In this document: positions 16,694 through 26,152 of the stretch, piece after piece
How the letters are laid out: the number at the start of each line of letters is the position of its first letter
Position numbering within the stretch: position 1 is the first letter of the stretch
Source: Alphaproteobacteria bacterium
Lineage (GTDB): Bacteria; Pseudomonadota; Alphaproteobacteria; Micavibrionales; Micavibrionaceae
Reading direction: 5' to 3'
Length of the DNA stretch: 64,000 nt
Assembly: GCA_017302165.1 (NCBI GenBank)
Contig: JAFLCW010000003.1
Coordinates: 1-64,000 of the forward strand
Translations under genes and position numbers: made by a program
Notes under the pieces: model-generated
Databases searched by the model: none
What the model was told of the DNA's origin: nothing
The model's input: only the letters and a program-made list of their open reading frames with translations

Positions 16694-17530
16694 ATGACCA
16701 AAACATCCCCTAACCCCTTCACACGTGAGGGGATTGAATTACACCCTGTCTCTGACTTTGACGGGATGCGCAAGGCTGGCCGGTTGGCCGCCGAAACGCT
16801 GGACATGATAACCGCGCATGTTCAGCCCGGGGTCTCCACGGAAACGCTGGATCAACTCTGTCATAATTTCATTACGAAAAATAAAGCCATTCCAGCTCCT
16901 CTGGGCTATGGCGGGGATGGCGTCCGTCCACCCTTTCCCAAATCCATCTGCACATCCATCAACCATGTGGTCTGTCATGGAATCCCGAACGACAAGCCTC
17001 TCCGTGAAGGGGATATTGTTAACATTGACGTCACGGTCATTTTAGATGGCTGGTATGGCGATAGTTCCCGTATGTATTTTGTCGGCGATAAGATTCCGGT
17101 GATGGCACGCCGGCTCTGTGATGTCACCTATGACGCGATGATGGCCGGAATTGAAACCGTCAAGCCGGGGGCAACGCTGGGGGATGTCGGTTTCGCCATT
17201 CAGTCTGTTGCGGAATCAGCGCGTTTTTCCGTGGTCGAAGATTTCTGCGGTCATGGGCTGGGGCGTGTTTTTCATGCCCAGCCTTCGGTGGTTCATTTTG
17301 GCCAGCCCGGTACGGGCGTTCGGTTAGAACCCGGTATGTTTTTTACCATCGAACCCATGATCAATGCCGGTAAATACCAAACCAAAGTTTTGGATGACGG
17401 ATGGACTGCCGTGACGCGGGATCGTTCCCTATCGGCGCAATTTGAACATTCACTTGCCGTGACTGATACGGGGTTTGAAATTTTTACGCTGTCCCCCCGG
17501 GGGTTCACGCGTCCGCCTTACGCGGCATAG
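16694..17530 (+). CDS. map: Methionine aminopeptidase, type I
   Basis: MetAP removes the initiator methionine. With the ATG at 16694 the protein has 278 residues and all five metal ligands: Asp112, Asp123, His187, Glu220 and Glu251, plus His95 in VCHGIPND. AAGGTG at 16676-16681, 12 bases upstream, is a probable ribosome binding site; an in-frame GTG at 16679 sits inside it and is less likely. It is divergent from the CinA-type gene. Confidence 0.96.
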   Translation: MTKTSPNPFTREGIELHPVSDFDGMRKAGRLAAETLDMITAHVQPGVSTETLDQLCHNFITKNKAIPAPLGYGGDGVRPPFPKSICTSINHVVCHGIPNDKPLREGDIVNIDVTVILDGWYGDSSRMYFVGDKIPVMARRLCDVTYDAMMAGIETVKPGATLGDVGFAIQSVAESARFSVVEDFCGHGLGRVFHAQPSVVHFGQPGTGVRLEPGMFFTIEPMINAGKYQTKVLDDGWTAVTRDRSLSAQFEHSLAVTDTGFEIFTLSPRGFTRPPYAA

Positions 17531-17601
17531 TCAACACCGCCACGAATCATGATAGACTAAGATCTTGTGGCGGATTATCCGGCCACATCCAGACGGTGAT
17601 C

Positions 17602-18159
17602 ATGACGGAACAAGCCTCACGCATCTTCCCGGCCTTGAAAATTACTGACCCCGAGCGCATGCGCCTCTCGGCGATTTTTTCGCCGCACTTTCCCGATCAG
17701 CATACAGCCCTGATCCCGATTGACCCGGGCAACCGTGACGACAAACTATTTATTCCCCGGCATGTTGAGATCTTCCGCCGGGCCACCAATGCCCCGCACG
17801 ATGTCGATATCGCCCTTTTGCGCGTAAACGGCGACGAGGCTCGCCCCGATGGCACGCCGTGGTTTGCCGTGATCTCAGCACAGGATCAAGCCTTTATGCG
17901 CCGTATTTGTACCGCCAGCAATCACCCGGTGCGCCTATCCGACATCATGGATTATGTGGCGCATTCCTTATCCACCCCCGGGGCGGATATTTTTTACTAT
18001 CAAGATTTACCCAGACCCGAACGCGTCTGGACGAACAGTGTCATGGCAGAAGAAACACCCAGCGGCCAATACCACATCACCGTCCCCGATCTTCCCGCCG
18101 CCCCCCAGCAACAAATGCAGATGGGACATGGAACACACCCTCAATGGCAGATGAGATGA
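17602..18159 (+). CDS. Hypothetical protein
   Basis: This 185-aa soluble protein has no motif I recognise. It has no signal peptide or membrane segment and ends in a Pro/Gln/Met-rich tail (AAPQQQMQMGHG). Codon use resembles its neighbours, in contrast to the next gene. ATG 17602 is preferred to the in-frame GTG at 17596. It follows map by 71 bp and may be cotranscribed. Confidence 0.65.
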   Translation: MTEQASRIFPALKITDPERMRLSAIFSPHFPDQHTALIPIDPGNRDDKLFIPRHVEIFRRATNAPHDVDIALLRVNGDEARPDGTPWFAVISAQDQAFMRRICTASNHPVRLSDIMDYVAHSLSTPGADIFYYQDLPRPERVWTNSVMAEETPSGQYHITVPDLPAAPQQQMQMGHGTHPQWQMR

Positions 18160-18180
18160 TTTTGTTTTTAAAAAACAAAA
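18160..18180. repeat. A/T-only perfect inverted repeat
   Basis: TTTTGTTTTT (18160-18169) is the reverse complement of AAAAACAAAA (18171-18180), separated by one base. It begins right after the stop of the 17602 gene and marks the edge of the A+T-rich gene at 18200. It could be a weak terminator, a bent-DNA element or a recombination scar; nothing decides between these. Confidence 0.6.
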
Positions 18181-18199
18181 AAAATGTTAATGTCCACAA

Positions 18200-18859
18200 A
18201 TGTTGACAGATGAAGAACTTGAAAATTTACCGGAAGATGCTGACGCTAGTTTTATTGAGTATGTAAGAAAATGTAGAAATTGGCTTGACCGAAATATTAA
18301 TCATAACGATTTGAATTATGGCGCAGAAAGGAAATATGTATCTGCAATTAGAGCTTATTGTAAAGCGTATAATATTAATATTGATATAACCTTCCCACCT
18401 CTCGAATTTAATCAAGATTATTTAGATCGTTTTGACAGTGAGATTGAATTTTTACGTCAAACAAAAAGAATTGAGCTGGCCAAAAGTCAAAAACAAGTTG
18501 AGCTTAATGTTTGTCTTAGTGCAGAGCAAAAAAAGCAGATACATATCTATATTGATAACATCAGAGATATCGTATTACCTATAAATCTAAATGAATCTAA
18601 AAAAAGGGCGATTATTAATAAAATTAACGCGTTATCCGAGGAGATTGACCAAGAAAAAACAAAAACTCAAGCGGCCATGGCTCTTTCTATTGAGATTGCC
18701 TCAACGGTTGGTCAAGTTGCGAAAGAGCTTGAGCCTGTAAAAGAAATAATGAATTCTATTACTAATCTTTTTGGACTTGCAAAAAATGAGAATGATTCCT
18801 TGATGATAAGTGGTTCAAAACCTCCAAAACAAATCGAGTATCAAACCAAAAAATCATAA
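18200..18859 (+). CDS. A+T-rich accessory protein of unknown function
   Basis: The 219-aa protein is markedly richer in Ile, Asn and Lys than its neighbours, and the DNA is visibly A+T-rich, which points to recent transfer. The layout is a helical N-terminal half, then [30 protein letters not shown] followed by [29 protein letters not shown]. This tail (Glu-Pro-Val then a helix, then a basic proline segment) resembles a family of uncharacterised accessory proteins I have seen across Proteobacteria but cannot name. It overlaps the 3' end of uvrB by 6 bp. Confidence 0.75.
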   Translation: MLTDEELENLPEDADASFIEYVRKCRNWLDRNINHNDLNYGAERKYVSAIRAYCKAYNINIDITFPPLEFNQDYLDRFDSEIEFLRQTKRIELAKSQKQVELNVCLSAEQKKQIHIYIDNIRDIVLPINLNESKKRAIINKINALSEEIDQEKTKTQAAMALSIEIASTVGQVAKELEPVKEIMNSITNLFGLAKNENDSLMISGSKPPKQIEYQTKKS

Positions 18860-20914
18860 CGATATTTCAAAATTCTTGAGTTTCTTGATCTGGTCACGCA
18901 GGCGGGCGGCTTGTTCGAATTCCAGATTTTCGGCGGCCTTCAACATATCTTGTTCCAGTTTGCGGATATGTTTGGTCAATTTGGCTGGCTCAAGGATCAA
19001 TTCCTGTTCCTGATCATTCAACCCACGTTTGACCTGTGCTAACTCCACACGGTCGGCACGTTCAAAGACGGAGTCCAGAACGCTATCGATATTTTTACGA
19101 ATGCTTTCAGGCGTGATTCCGTGTTTCAGATTATATGCCATCTGTTTTTCACGTCGGCGAGTGGTTTCGTCCATCGCGTATTTCATACTGTCGGTCACAC
19201 GGTCTGCGTATAAAATAACGCGCCCATCCAGATTCCGTGCCGCCCGGCCAATGGTTTGAACCAAAGAGGTGCGAGAACGCAAATATCCTTCCTTATCGGC
19301 GTCTAAAATCGCCATCAACATACATTCGGGAATATCAAGCCCTTCGCGCAGAAGGTTAATCCCCACCAAAACATCAAACACGCCCTTACGCAGATCACGG
19401 ATGATTTCAATCCGTTCCAACGTGTCGGTGTCCGAATGCATATACCGAACGGCCAAGCCATTTTCGTTGAGATATTCCGACAATGACTCGGCCATTTTCT
19501 TGGTCAATGTCGTAACCATGACACGCCCCCCCTGCCCGATCACGGTGCGGCATTCCGCCATCAAATCATCGACCTGATGCTCGGTGGGGCGCACCTCGAC
19601 AGGCGGGTCAATCAGCCCGGTGGGGCGCACGAGCTGTTCCACCACCTCGCCCCTTGATTGCTCCAGCTCCCATGGCGCGGGGGTAGCGGATACATAAATC
19701 GTCTGCGGGCGAAGCGCACTCCATTCTTCGAATTTTAAGGGTCGGTTATCCAAGGCGGCGGGCACCCGAAACCCATAATCGACCAACGTGGTCTTTCGGG
19801 CCTTATCACCGTTATACATGGCACGGAGTTGTGGCACCATCACATGGCTTTCATCCAAAAACATGATGGCATCTTTGGGCAGATATTCAATCAAGGTTGG
19901 CGGGGCTTCGCCGGGTGCTCTGCCCGTCAGATACCGGGAATAGTTTTCAATCCCTTTGCACATGCCGCTCGCTTCGAGCATTTCGATATCAAACTGCGTG
20001 CGTTGAGAGAGACGCTGTGCCTCAAGTAATTTGCCTTGGGATTCAAACCACGCCACGCGTTCCTTCATATCCCGTTTTATATTCTTGATCGCCTGCGCCA
20101 TGGTCGGCCCGGGTGTCACATAGTGAGAATTCGCATAAATACGAACGGACTCAAGGGTCAGATTCTTTTTCCCTGTCAGGGCATCAAATTCCGTGATCTG
20201 ATCTACCTCATCCCCGAACAAAGCAAAACGCCACGCGGAATCTTCCATGTGCGAGGGAAAAAGTTCGATCGTATCCCCCCTGACCCGGAAAGACCCACGT
20301 TCAAAGGCAATATCATTCCGTTGATATTGAAGGGAGATCAGGCGTTCAATCAATGCCTGCCGATCCAGACGTTCTCCCTTACGGATTTCAAAGGTCATCG
20401 CTAGATAGTCTTCTTTTGACCCAATCCCGTATATAGACGATACAGACGCCACGATGATACAGTCCCGCCGTTCAAACAGGGCGCGCGTCGCGGCATGGCG
20501 CATTCGGTCTATCTGTTCATTAATGGCACTGTCTTTTTCGATGAACGTATCGGTGCGCGGGACATACGCTTCGGGTTGATAGTAATCATAGTACGACACA
20601 AAATATTCAACCGCATTATCCGGAAAAAAAGTTTTAAATTCCCCATATAATTGGGCGGCGAGCGTTTTATTGGGCGCCATGATAATGGCCGGACGTTGAA
20701 GCGATTGAATGATATGCGCCATCGTGAAGGTTTTGCCGGAACCCGTGACGCCTAAGAGCGTTTGATCCGTCAAACCTTCCTCAAGACCCGCCACCAGTTT
20801 TTGAATAGCCTGCGGCTGATCCCCCGCCGGCGTATAATCCGAATGGATCTTGAAAGGCGGGCAGTCCATCCGGACATGAGACGCCGCCTGATTCAGTTCA
20901 ACAACACCACGCAT
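18854..20914 (-). CDS. uvrB: UvrABC excinuclease subunit B
   Basis: UvrB is the damage-verifying helicase of nucleotide excision repair. The 686-aa protein has Walker A GVTGSGKT (56-63), the beta-hairpin segment [16 protein letters not shown], the C-terminal helicase motifs ([22 protein letters not shown]) and the UVR domain that contacts UvrC ([20 protein letters not shown]). On the minus strand TTATAT lies 8 bases before the ATG at 20914, supporting this start and a leaderless mRNA; Met16 is the alternative. Confidence 0.97.
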   Translation of the reverse strand: MRGVVELNQAASHVRMDCPPFKIHSDYTPAGDQPQAIQKLVAGLEEGLTDQTLLGVTGSGKTFTMAHIIQSLQRPAIIMAPNKTLAAQLYGEFKTFFPDNAVEYFVSYYDYYQPEAYVPRTDTFIEKDSAINEQIDRMRHAATRALFERRDCIIVASVSSIYGIGSKEDYLAMTFEIRKGERLDRQALIERLISLQYQRNDIAFERGSFRVRGDTIELFPSHMEDSAWRFALFGDEVDQITEFDALTGKKNLTLESVRIYANSHYVTPGPTMAQAIKNIKRDMKERVAWFESQGKLLEAQRLSQRTQFDIEMLEASGMCKGIENYSRYLTGRAPGEAPPTLIEYLPKDAIMFLDESHVMVPQLRAMYNGDKARKTTLVDYGFRVPAALDNRPLKFEEWSALRPQTIYVSATPAPWELEQSRGEVVEQLVRPTGLIDPPVEVRPTEHQVDDLMAECRTVIGQGGRVMVTTLTKKMAESLSEYLNENGLAVRYMHSDTDTLERIEIIRDLRKGVFDVLVGINLLREGLDIPECMLMAILDADKEGYLRSRTSLVQTIGRAARNLDGRVILYADRVTDSMKYAMDETTRRREKQMAYNLKHGITPESIRKNIDSVLDSVFERADRVELAQVKRGLNDQEQELILEPAKLTKHIRKLEQDMLKAAENLEFEQAARLRDQIKKLKNFEISL

Positions 20915-20954
20915 AGTTTAAGATATAAGCGAAGATAGGAAAAAGGGAATGGAT

Positions 20955-21185
20955 TTATCTCTTAAAATCGCGGCGACAGAGTTCTTTTTCTCCGCGAAGG
21001 ACGATAACGCCAGCATAACCCGCATCAATTTCCTCAGATTTCATCGCACTGGCAAAAGCCGTCGCAATCTCACAAGGGGTAGCACGTGAAGCAACCTGAA
21101 AAGAACCTGCCAAGACGACATCTGAACTGAACCCGTCAGACCCCTCGGTGAGTTTAATTTGAGCATAAGGATAAGCGCTTCCCAT
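20955..21185 (-). CDS. Small hypothetical protein, divergent from the 613-aa gene
   Basis: This 76-aa product (begins MGSAYPYAQIKLTEG) has no recognised motif. It is called a gene because a promoter with correct spacing ends exactly 7 bases before its ATG (see 21193-21220) and because the composition looks coding (balanced Ala/Glu/Ser, no long low-complexity run). Two cysteines (TPCEIA, ELCRRD) are present. It ends 40 bp before uvrB on the same strand. Confidence 0.55.
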   Translation of the reverse strand: MGSAYPYAQIKLTEGSDGFSSDVVLAGSFQVASRATPCEIATAFASAMKSEEIDAGYAGVIVLRGEKELCRRDFKR

Positions 21186-21192
21186 AGTTTGA

Positions 21193-21220
21193 AATTAGCC
21201 TGTTTTGTCGGGGGTGACAA
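21193..21220 (-). promoter_or_regulatory. Promoter of the 76-aa gene (predicted leaderless)
   Basis: On the minus strand, TTGTCA (21220-21215), a 16-bp spacer and GCTAATTTC (CTAATT at 21198-21193) are followed by the ATG after 7 bases. No Shine-Dalgarno sequence is present. The -10 matches the GCTANTTTC form seen at the bactofilin gene. Confidence 0.6.
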
Positions 21221-21227
21221 TTTTAAC

Positions 21228-21265
21228 TTGATATTTACCATAATATTTGATATAATTAGCCGATC
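21228..21265 (+). promoter_or_regulatory. Near-consensus promoter of the 613-aa gene (predicted leaderless)
   Basis: TTGATA (21228-21233), a 17-bp spacer and TATAAT (21251-21256) are followed by the ATG at 21266 after 9 bases, with no Shine-Dalgarno sequence. The -35 box lies only 7 bp from the -35 of the divergent promoter, so the two promoters are back to back. Confidence 0.7.
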
Positions 21266-23107
21266 ATGGCCATAAATGTTCCTTTTTTTGATAAACGTCA
21301 GGCGTTTACAGCCCCCTTTTTTGAATTATCTCAAGGGGATATCATCGCCTTTGAACAGGCAGACTCCTTAAGCCCTGCCACACTGGCTCGCCCTTATCTG
21401 GGGACAATATATGGCGTCGGCGCCGATTACGCCCGCAACGCCGAAGGCGCGTATGAGGCCGTACAGGGTAGTCTCAAACTCTATGTACTGAAAATGATAC
21501 CGCACCCGTTTCGGGATATTGTGCCTAACGATACGGAACATTTGATGATTGCCGATATCGACACAAAAAAACAAATGGGGCTTCATATTGGTAATAATTA
21601 CAGGCTTCGCTATGAACTCATCAGCATTCCTTTAAGACTGGACAGCCGTTTTAGAAAAACAGGTACCATGCCGCATAACCTCAGCAATACAATTCTGCGT
21701 CATGCCATCATCAAATTGGGCGTGGGACAAAAGGAAGTACCAGAATTGGCAACCGCCGCTGAAAATCAAACACTAGAGGCGGCGATTGGACGTCCTCTGT
21801 TTTCGCCACAACAACAATCTATCTTACGCGCCAGGGTTCGCACAGAGCACGACATTCTTTTGGCACCTATCCCGGAGCAGGCGTTGATGCCCGGACGCAT
21901 ACTGAACGAAAAAGAAAAATTATATAAAGAAGTTGTTATTGATACAGCTGGTCAATTACAGCTCGCTGATCCTGCCTCTTTGGATCGTTTGATCACTTTA
22001 TACAAAGAAAGATACGGCCCTAAAAAATGGGAAACCCAACATCCATCCCATGCCAAGGTTAAAGACTACATCCTGAACGATCAAGCGACGTATAAATATG
22101 TATCGGCCTGGCTTAAGGCCTCAGACACGCTGAACGATGGGAACTCCCCTGATCATATTGAGTCTTTATCCGCACATCAAAGACTTAGATTCCCAGATAC
22201 ATGGAAACATGTTGAGGAAACATTGGGTATTCAGAATATATCTGATATTTTTTATGAAACAGAACAAGAAAAATTTATCTATCTTCGCCAAACCTTACTT
22301 CGGCAGGATTTTGAAAGGCGTTTTGATTTTCTTCGGCTGGCACTTCATTTCGGCGTGACGCATATGGCAAGTTCTGATGGTGAAGACCATCCAGATAAAA
22401 ATATTCTGAATGTCATTGTACGTAAATCCGAAGCAGAGTCATTCAAAGAAACTCACCCAAAACTATATGAATCCTTAAAGAACATTTACGATTCCTCTGG
22501 GGATTTTGAACATTTTCTTGAATCGGCAGGACATTTAAGAGCGCAAGGGTTTCACCAGAACTATGCCAAGGCCATCTTAAGTGTTAAATATCTTGAAGAT
22601 TTCGCCAAAGGCCTGGTATCCGAACCTCAGATAACACTCTCTGCGGCTACACCTGATGTTGGCGCTGACTTCAGAAAGTCGTCATATGATTTTCTTTTGA
22701 CAGATTTGTTTCATGCCAATGTCTTTGAAAGCCCGGGTACGCGTTTAGGTTTTTTTGGATTACGCGGAAGTGCTTCGGCCGAAAAACCTGAATCAGACCC
22801 TATATCATTCAAGAAGCCAACAAGCAGCCAACAGGTTAAAATTAACAGCTTGCGTGAAGCCTGGACATATATGTCGAGCCTGACTTCCTTGGAACCAGAA
22901 TCAGAGGAAGGAAAAATTGCTATTATTCAGGAACTTCAAAAAATCGAAGGCATTGGGGCAAAATCTGCGGCTGAAACATATGGTCTTATACGTGAATTAT
23001 ACCGCGCGGCAACAGACGTACAAAATACAGGTGACATCAAACATCCTGCGCTAGGTGAATTAATCGCACAAGGCAAAGAGCGGCACGTCACGCCAAGCGC
23101 GCCTTAA
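21266..23107 (+). CDS. 613-aa orphan protein with C-terminal helix-hairpin-helix-like segment
   Basis: I do not recognise this protein. It is soluble, with no signal or membrane segment, and mixed alpha/beta in character. The N-terminal 150 residues include a repeated PFFELSQGDIIAFE-type segment and an LRYELISIPLRL strand; the middle is helical and charged. Near the C-terminus, IQELQKIEGIGAKSAAETYGLI looks like a helix-hairpin-helix (G-I-G-x-K) DNA-contact element. It has a strong promoter of its own and ends 8 bp from the convergent lysS. Confidence 0.85.
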   Translation: MAINVPFFDKRQAFTAPFFELSQGDIIAFEQADSLSPATLARPYLGTIYGVGADYARNAEGAYEAVQGSLKLYVLKMIPHPFRDIVPNDTEHLMIADIDTKKQMGLHIGNNYRLRYELISIPLRLDSRFRKTGTMPHNLSNTILRHAIIKLGVGQKEVPELATAAENQTLEAAIGRPLFSPQQQSILRARVRTEHDILLAPIPEQALMPGRILNEKEKLYKEVVIDTAGQLQLADPASLDRLITLYKERYGPKKWETQHPSHAKVKDYILNDQATYKYVSAWLKASDTLNDGNSPDHIESLSAHQRLRFPDTWKHVEETLGIQNISDIFYETEQEKFIYLRQTLLRQDFERRFDFLRLALHFGVTHMASSDGEDHPDKNILNVIVRKSEAESFKETHPKLYESLKNIYDSSGDFEHFLESAGHLRAQGFHQNYAKAILSVKYLEDFAKGLVSEPQITLSAATPDVGADFRKSSYDFLLTDLFHANVFESPGTRLGFFGLRGSASAEKPESDPISFKKPTSSQQVKINSLREAWTYMSSLTSLEPESEEGKIAIIQELQKIEGIGAKSAAETYGLIRELYRAATDVQNTGDIKHPALGELIAQGKERHVTPSAP

Positions 23108-23115
23108 ACATACCC

Positions 23116-24714
23116 TTAGGCCGCTTTATCCTTTAAAAAGTCTCCACTTAATGCGTCACGAATGAGTTTGATCGTAGGGTCTATACCGTATAATTCAATG
23201 AATGATCCAAAACGCGGTCCCTGAGATTGTCCCAGACATATCTCATAAATCGCTTGGAACCAGCTCCGGAGTTCCTCTTTATCATAGCCGTTTTCCTTAC
23301 CAGCACTAAAAACCTCTGTCTGTATCACTTCGGCATCAGCACCCGCGGGCAATTGAGACAGCCGTGACACCAGATCCGTGAGGGCTGTTTGCTCCCTAGC
23401 GTCTGGCGCACGGTATTGTTTAGCCGGTAAAACAAAATCTTCGTAATATTTAACTGCGTATTCCACCAAACGTCCTAAAAACGGGGCATTTTCAGGCGTC
23501 GCCGAGGGTTGGTAGCGTTTAATAAAACCCCACATCGTATTGGAATCCAGCGCATTAGACGCACTGGCAAGATTCAAAAGCAAGGCAAAGGTCACGGGGG
23601 TTGATTGATCCTTGCCTTGTATATACCACGCCGGATTTTGTATTTTCTGTTCCGGTGTTTGTGCTTCAAGAGATTTAACAAACTGGATATATTCATCCAC
23701 GGCTTTGGGGATGACATCGAAATAAAGTTTCTTGCCAGACGTCGGACGGCCATACAGATAATAGGCTAAACTCTCATGCGGAGCATAGGTCAACCATTGC
23801 TCCATCGTCAGACCATTACCTTTGGATTTTGAAATTTTCTGATTATGCTCATCCAGAAATAATTTGTAATGAAACCCGGCTGGCTTTTTGCCTCCCATGA
23901 TATGGGTGATTTTTCCGGCGATATCTGCCGCGGTTTGCAAATCTTCCCCCGCCATCTCATAATCAACATCCAGCGCAAACCATCTTAAGCCCCAATCCGG
24001 ACGCCACTGACATTTGACATGTCCACCTGTGACTGGAATCTCGGTTAATGTGCCATCTTCATCTTTGAAGACAATTGTTCCACTGGCTAGCCTTACCTCT
24101 TCCATCGGCACCTGAAGGACTCGGCCTGTCTTGGGGGATATGGGTAAAAAAGGTGAGTAAGTTGCCGTGCGTTCCTCACCTAAAATCGGCAAGACGGCAT
24201 TTTTGACGTCCTCATAATGTTCAAGCATTTTTAGAAGTGCGGTATCAAATTTTCCGCCTTTGTAACAATCTGTTGATGACAAGAATTCATACTCGAATCC
24301 AAATCCATCTAGAAATTCTCTCAGCTTGGCATTGTTATGGTGCGCGAAGCTTTCATATTTTTCAAACGGATCCGGGATAGACGATAAGGGATGATCCATA
24401 TATTGCGCCAACATATCACCCTTGGGTACGTTGCTGGGCACCTTGCGTAACCCATCCATATCATCTGAAAAACAAATCATTTTGGTTGGAAAATCAGAGA
24501 GCGTTTCAAATGCCCGGCGCACCATGCTGGTACGTGCAACTTCACCAAAAGTCCCAATATGGGGCAGGCCTGAGGGGCCATATCCCGTTTGAAACAACAC
24601 ATATCCTTTGGCCGGAAGTTTGGCACCAATCTTACCCAAAACCTTACGCGCCTCTTCAAAAGGCCAGGCTTTGCAAGCCATTGCGGTGTCACGGTCGATT
24701 TTTACGGCTGTCAT
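23116..24714 (-). CDS. lysS: Lysyl-tRNA synthetase, class I
   Basis: This is the class I (archaeal-type) LysRS, found in archaea, spirochaetes and some Alphaproteobacteria. It charges tRNA-Lys. The class I signatures are PHIGTF (51-56, the HIGH motif) and KISKSKGN (293-300, the KMSKS motif). The 532-aa length fits the bacterial class I form. AAGG lies 7 bases before the ATG. No class II LysRS was seen in the window. Confidence 0.95.
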   Translation of the reverse strand: MTAVKIDRDTAMACKAWPFEEARKVLGKIGAKLPAKGYVLFQTGYGPSGLPHIGTFGEVARTSMVRRAFETLSDFPTKMICFSDDMDGLRKVPSNVPKGDMLAQYMDHPLSSIPDPFEKYESFAHHNNAKLREFLDGFGFEYEFLSSTDCYKGGKFDTALLKMLEHYEDVKNAVLPILGEERTATYSPFLPISPKTGRVLQVPMEEVRLASGTIVFKDEDGTLTEIPVTGGHVKCQWRPDWGLRWFALDVDYEMAGEDLQTAADIAGKITHIMGGKKPAGFHYKLFLDEHNQKISKSKGNGLTMEQWLTYAPHESLAYYLYGRPTSGKKLYFDVIPKAVDEYIQFVKSLEAQTPEQKIQNPAWYIQGKDQSTPVTFALLLNLASASNALDSNTMWGFIKRYQPSATPENAPFLGRLVEYAVKYYEDFVLPAKQYRAPDAREQTALTDLVSRLSQLPAGADAEVIQTEVFSAGKENGYDKEELRSWFQAIYEICLGQSQGPRFGSFIELYGIDPTIKLIRDALSGDFLKDKAA

Positions 24715-24743
24715 GATATGCCTTACTATGTTAGGATTTATAT

Positions 24744-25457
24744 ATGGTTAGTATTCGCTTACTCCCCCCAAAAAATCAAGACTTACCGCGGCAAACAGAG
24801 CGCGGCAGTGTCATTTTGTGGATTTTAATCTTTGTCGCACTGTTTGGTGCCCTCAGTTTCGCGTTCATGAGTGGCTCCCGTCAGAGCGGCGGTAATTTAA
24901 ATTCGGAAAAAAACCGGATGGTCTCGAGTGAAATCATCAACTTTGGACGTTCGATGCGCGATGCCGTCAAAACCCTTAAGATTGGCGGGTGTTCTGAGAC
25001 ACAAATCAGCTTTCAAAATCTGGTTGACCTTGGCTATGTGAACCCTTCTGCCCCGATCAGCAAAGCGTGCCATGTGTTTCAAGCCTCAGGGGCAGGCATG
25101 ACATGGGAAACCATTAGCACCGAAAGTGGCGGCACCATGGGCTTTACCGGACAGGAAGTGGTGCCGAATATTGGCACGGCCGCGCCTGAATTGATCCTGA
25201 AGTGGGAAGGATTAACCCTTGAAACCTGTGAAGCGATAAATAAGTATTTGAATGTTCGGGGCACAAACAACAATCCCCCGCACACCACGGCAGGGACATG
25301 CGATTTAGCGACCGCGGGATGTAAATTCACTGGCGCCTTTGCCGCCGGATCGAACATTACCAATGCCCAGAATGATTTTAACGGAAAACAAACCGCCTGT
25401 TACAATGAAGCTGGCGGCAATAACTATATTTATTATCAGGTTCTAATCGCACGATGA
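24744..25457 (+). CDS. Membrane-anchored pilin-like protein, first of a tandem paralog pair
   Basis: The 237-aa protein has a short basic N-terminus (ERG at 19-21), one hydrophobic segment (about 23-43) and an extracytoplasmic domain with six cysteines. This resembles a pseudopilin or Tad-like pilin in layout, but the canonical prepilin G|FxxxxE site is missing. It shares with its neighbour GCSE, the pattern Y-x-N-P-S-x-P-x-x-K-x-C-x-x-F-x-A-x-G-A-G-x-T-W, and a C-terminal Y-x-V-L-I-x-R, so the two arose by duplication. The downstream gene overlaps it by 4 bp. Confidence 0.7.
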   Translation: MVSIRLLPPKNQDLPRQTERGSVILWILIFVALFGALSFAFMSGSRQSGGNLNSEKNRMVSSEIINFGRSMRDAVKTLKIGGCSETQISFQNLVDLGYVNPSAPISKACHVFQASGAGMTWETISTESGGTMGFTGQEVVPNIGTAAPELILKWEGLTLETCEAINKYLNVRGTNNNPPHTTAGTCDLATAGCKFTGAFAAGSNITNAQNDFNGKQTACYNEAGGNNYIYYQVLIAR

Positions 25458-26152
25458 CATCAACTTCTTCTTACAAATCCTTACAATCGGGTAACGCCCT
25501 AATTTTCATCTTGATTGCCGTGGTCTTACTGGGGGGGCTCACGATGCTGTTGACACGGTCAAGCGGATCTTCAGAAGACACCGGTGAGATTGAACGCACA
25601 CAGATTGAAGCTGGCGAAGCCATGCGTTTTGGCAAGTCTCTGGCTCAATCCGCACAAAATTTAATCGCGCAGGGATGTTCAGAAAATACCTTGAATTTTG
25701 ATTATGAGGCCGCCGTCACAGGATATGAGAACCCGTCGTCACCGGCAGACAAATCCTGCGATATATTTGATGCCAAAGGCGCAGGCCTAACATGGCGCAC
25801 CGTACCTTCCAGTCTCAGTAGCGCAAATTATCTCATCACGTCGGCCAACACGGTTCAGGGGGTGGGATGTGATACAGGCAATGCTACCTGCACAGATTTA
25901 ATCTTGATGTTACCCGGCATATCACAAACAGCCTGTGCCCAGATTAATCGCCTGGTGAAGGTTACCAATCCGGCCAACGTGCCTCCCGCTGATACCGACA
26001 ATCTGGTGGATACAAGTACAAAGTTCACTGGTGGATATGCTTTTGTCCGGGCGCTAGCCGACGCAGGCGGGCATCTAACGGGTAAGGAGACCGGATGCAT
26101 CCAGACCAGCCCCGGAAATTTTGCCCTTTATACCGTTATACTGGGACGATAA
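25454..26152 (+). CDS. Membrane-anchored pilin-like protein, second of a tandem paralog pair
   Basis: The 232-aa protein has an N-terminal hydrophobic segment (about 14-33, after QSGNA) and a soluble domain with the same conserved pattern as its upstream paralog (GCSENT, GYENPSSPADKSCDIFDAKGAGLTW, TAC-x-Q-I-N, TGKETGC, YTVILGR). Several cysteines sit at matching positions and probably form disulphides outside the cytoplasm. The start overlaps the upstream stop (ATGA), so the pair is cotranslated. The assembly system is unknown. Confidence 0.7.
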   Translation: MTSTSSYKSLQSGNALIFILIAVVLLGGLTMLLTRSSGSSEDTGEIERTQIEAGEAMRFGKSLAQSAQNLIAQGCSENTLNFDYEAAVTGYENPSSPADKSCDIFDAKGAGLTWRTVPSSLSSANYLITSANTVQGVGCDTGNATCTDLILMLPGISQTACAQINRLVKVTNPANVPPADTDNLVDTSTKFTGGYAFVRALADAGGHLTGKETGCIQTSPGNFALYTVILGR

